DNA of 34,995 nucleotides from Chloroflexota bacterium (lineage in GTDB: Bacteria; Chloroflexota; Anaerolineae; UBA1429), in NCBI GenBank assembly GCA_012841405.1, contig DUUT01000116.1, positions 1 through 34,995 on the forward strand, in the 5' to 3' direction. Numbering within the stretch: the first letter of the stretch is position 1; every line of letters begins with the position of its first letter. The notes beneath the pieces are model-generated. The model saw only the letters and a list, made by a program, of their open reading frames with translations. It made no database searches and was not told where the DNA came from. The position numbers and the translations under genes were made by a program. Below are positions 33,851 through 34,995 of the stretch, piece after piece.

Positions 33851-34615
33851 CTACCCTCTGACCTGCGCCACGAGGTCGCGACAAGCGTTGGCAAAGATGC
33901 CCACGTCGACGCCGAGCGAGATGTACTGCACGCCGGCGTCGATCCAGCGCTTGGCGGTGGCAGCGTCGCCGGCATAGGTCCCAGCCGCCTTGCCCGCCGC
34001 TCGGATCTTGGCCGTGGCCTCTTCCATCCCCTTGATCACCCGTGGATCGTTCACCTGTCCGGGGATGCCGAACGACTGGGAGAGGTCATAGGGCCCGAGG
34101 AACACCACATCGATGTGCGGCACGGCAATGATGGCGTCGAGGTTCTGGAGCCCGGTCACCCCCTCGACGTGAATGATCACCAGCTGCTCATCGTTCAGCC
34201 GGTCGGTGTACCCCTCCACGCCATACATGGTATAGTCGCCCGCCCGCGTATAGAAGGAGAGGCCACGCATCCCGAGGGGAGCGTACTTGGCGGCACGCAC
34301 GACGGCCTCGGCCCCCTCGCCCGTCTCGATCTGCGGAACCTGCACGCCGGCCGAGCCGATATCCAGGGCGCGCTGAATCTGGGGCGCGTCGTTCTTGCGC
34401 ACGCGCACGATGGGCGACAACCCCACGCCCTGGGCGGCACGACAGAGGTCCTCGGCCGTCTCGACCTCGAGGGGCCCATGCTCCATGTCGATGATGGCAT
34501 AGTCAAACCCGGCCATCCCCACGATCTCGATAAACGCCCCATAGCTGCAGTTCATAAAGGGGCCGATGACAAACTCGCCGCTCTGCAGTTTCCGCTTGAG
34601 CGCGTTCTCCCGCAT
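33851..34615 (-). CDS. HpcH/HpaI-family class II aldolase
   Basis: A 254-residue TIM-barrel aldolase that splits 2-keto-3-deoxy acids to pyruvate and an aldehyde. Family segments are FDYAIIDMEHGPLEVET, SPIVRVRKND, GAGVQVPQIET-like SAGVQVPQIETGEGAE, YAPLGMRGLSF and, with the metal-binding Glu and Asp, IIHVEGVTGLQNLDAI and VVFLGPYDLSQSFG. The likely substrates are 2-keto-3-deoxy sugar acids such as those from rhamnose, fucose or uronates, but this cannot be read directly. The start MRENALKRKL has AGGAGG six bases upstream on the minus strand. It is first in the minus-strand group and has its own promoter. Confidence 0.9.
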   Translation of the reverse strand: MRENALKRKLQSGEFVIGPFMNCSYGAFIEIVGMAGFDYAIIDMEHGPLEVETAEDLCRAAQGVGLSPIVRVRKNDAPQIQRALDIGSAGVQVPQIETGEGAEAVVRAAKYAPLGMRGLSFYTRAGDYTMYGVEGYTDRLNDEQLVIIHVEGVTGLQNLDAIIAVPHIDVVFLGPYDLSQSFGIPGQVNDPRVIKGMEEATAKIRAAGKAAGTYAGDAATAKRWIDAGVQYISLGVDVGIFANACRDLVAQVRG

Positions 34616-34668
34616 GACCACCCTCCTGTTGGGGTTGCTCTGAGCGCCTCAGTGGCGCGCTGCACGCA

Positions 34669-34697
34669 AGTCTAGATGCCGCCCCACGCGGCGTCAA
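34669..34697 (-). promoter_or_regulatory. Promoter of the aldolase group
   Basis: On the minus strand, TTGACG (34692-34697), a 17-base spacer and TAGACT (34669-34674). Transcription would begin near 34662, about 47 bases before the aldolase start. The rest of the divergent gap up to 34932 shows no other clear feature. Confidence 0.6.
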
Positions 34698-34932
34698 GCA
34701 CCGCACGGCGCAGTGCCGATCCGCCACATCCCACGCCTCACCGTCATCGCGCGGATCGCACATCGCCCACGGCCGACGAACAACGCATCTGAGGCGACGA
34801 GGGGCCTATCTTTGTCTGGACGCCATGGTAACCGGCGGGCTAGGTCCAATACCTTTCAAATAACGAGGCGACATGGGGCGCTTCCTGTGGCACACTTGGT
34901 TTGCCGACCATTCGTGTGTCAGGAGGCGCCCC

Positions 34933-34995
34933 ATGGGATTCACCTTACGCGCCATCGAGACGGAATGCAAGTTCTGCCAGGCGGTGTCCGTTGAG
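34933..34995 (+). CDS. Start of an unidentified gene, cut by the window end
   Basis: Only 21 codons are visible, beginning MGFTLRAIETECKFCQ. The start is well supported by AGGAGG at 34921-34926, six bases before the ATG. The CKFC pair could bind metal or form a disulfide. Too little is present to name a family. It is transcribed divergently from the aldolase group. Confidence 0.6.
   Translation, partial: MGFTLRAIETECKFCQAVSVE

Overview
The window is high-GC bacterial DNA that fits a Chloroflexota (Anaerolineae-like) genome. Four things point there: a split, two-subunit transketolase; a Tad/Flp pilus locus with no outer-membrane secretin, as expected of a single-membrane cell; secreted proteins with Thr/Pro-rich linkers; and an EF-G of the TVTDFM...QERER type. 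No marker gene settles the taxonomy, so this is inference.

Left part (1-12.8 kb, housekeeping). A split transketolase pair (209-2120) is followed by an exonuclease III (2264-3070), a HAD phosphatase behind a near-consensus promoter (3186-3845), a GT-C type membrane glycosyltransferase (4100-5446) and an ABC exporter (5646-7439). The exporter converges on tyrS (7528-8763, minus) across a bidirectional terminator. A 658-base divergent gap leads to an odd two-domain signalling protein, a pseudo-receiver plus DHp-like helix with no kinase domain (9422-10123). Then comes an EF-G gene (10591-12678) behind a long, strongly folded leader and ending at a textbook terminator.

Middle part (13.3-29 kb, Tad pilus locus). 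All genes are on the plus strand. The order is flp, a second flp, a frameshifted tadE, cpaB, cpaE/tadZ, a 54-residue two-helix membrane protein, tadB, tadC, a frameshifted TPR/PD40 membrane protein, tadA, a DnaB-like RecA-fold ATPase, a NERD-domain membrane protein with altered catalytic residues, tadE, a second tadE-like gene, a tadG-like gene, a prepilin peptidase and a DUF192 gene. Together they supply pilin, processing peptidase, motor ATPase, inner-membrane platform, localisation ATPase and minor pilins. The DnaB-like ATPase, the NERD protein and the TPR/PD40 protein are not standard Tad parts and are the best candidates for an undescribed accessory module.

Right part (29-35 kb). A decayed gene for a secreted fibronectin-type-repeat protein (three frameshifts, two in-frame stops) ends at a strong hairpin. 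A minus-strand group follows: an HpcH/HpaI-type aldolase, a uroporphyrinogen-decarboxylase-family protein and a GH29-type alpha-L-fucosidase, which suggests sugar scavenging. A further plus-strand gene starts at 34933 and runs off the window.

A dispersed intergenic repeat of about 110-118 bases occurs three times (2123-2238, 3846-3955, 32495-32612), with a fourth partial copy at 10228-10262. Its centre can form a short hairpin, and one stem pair differs between copies in a compensatory way. I saw no rRNA, convincing tRNA, CRISPR array or insertion sequence.
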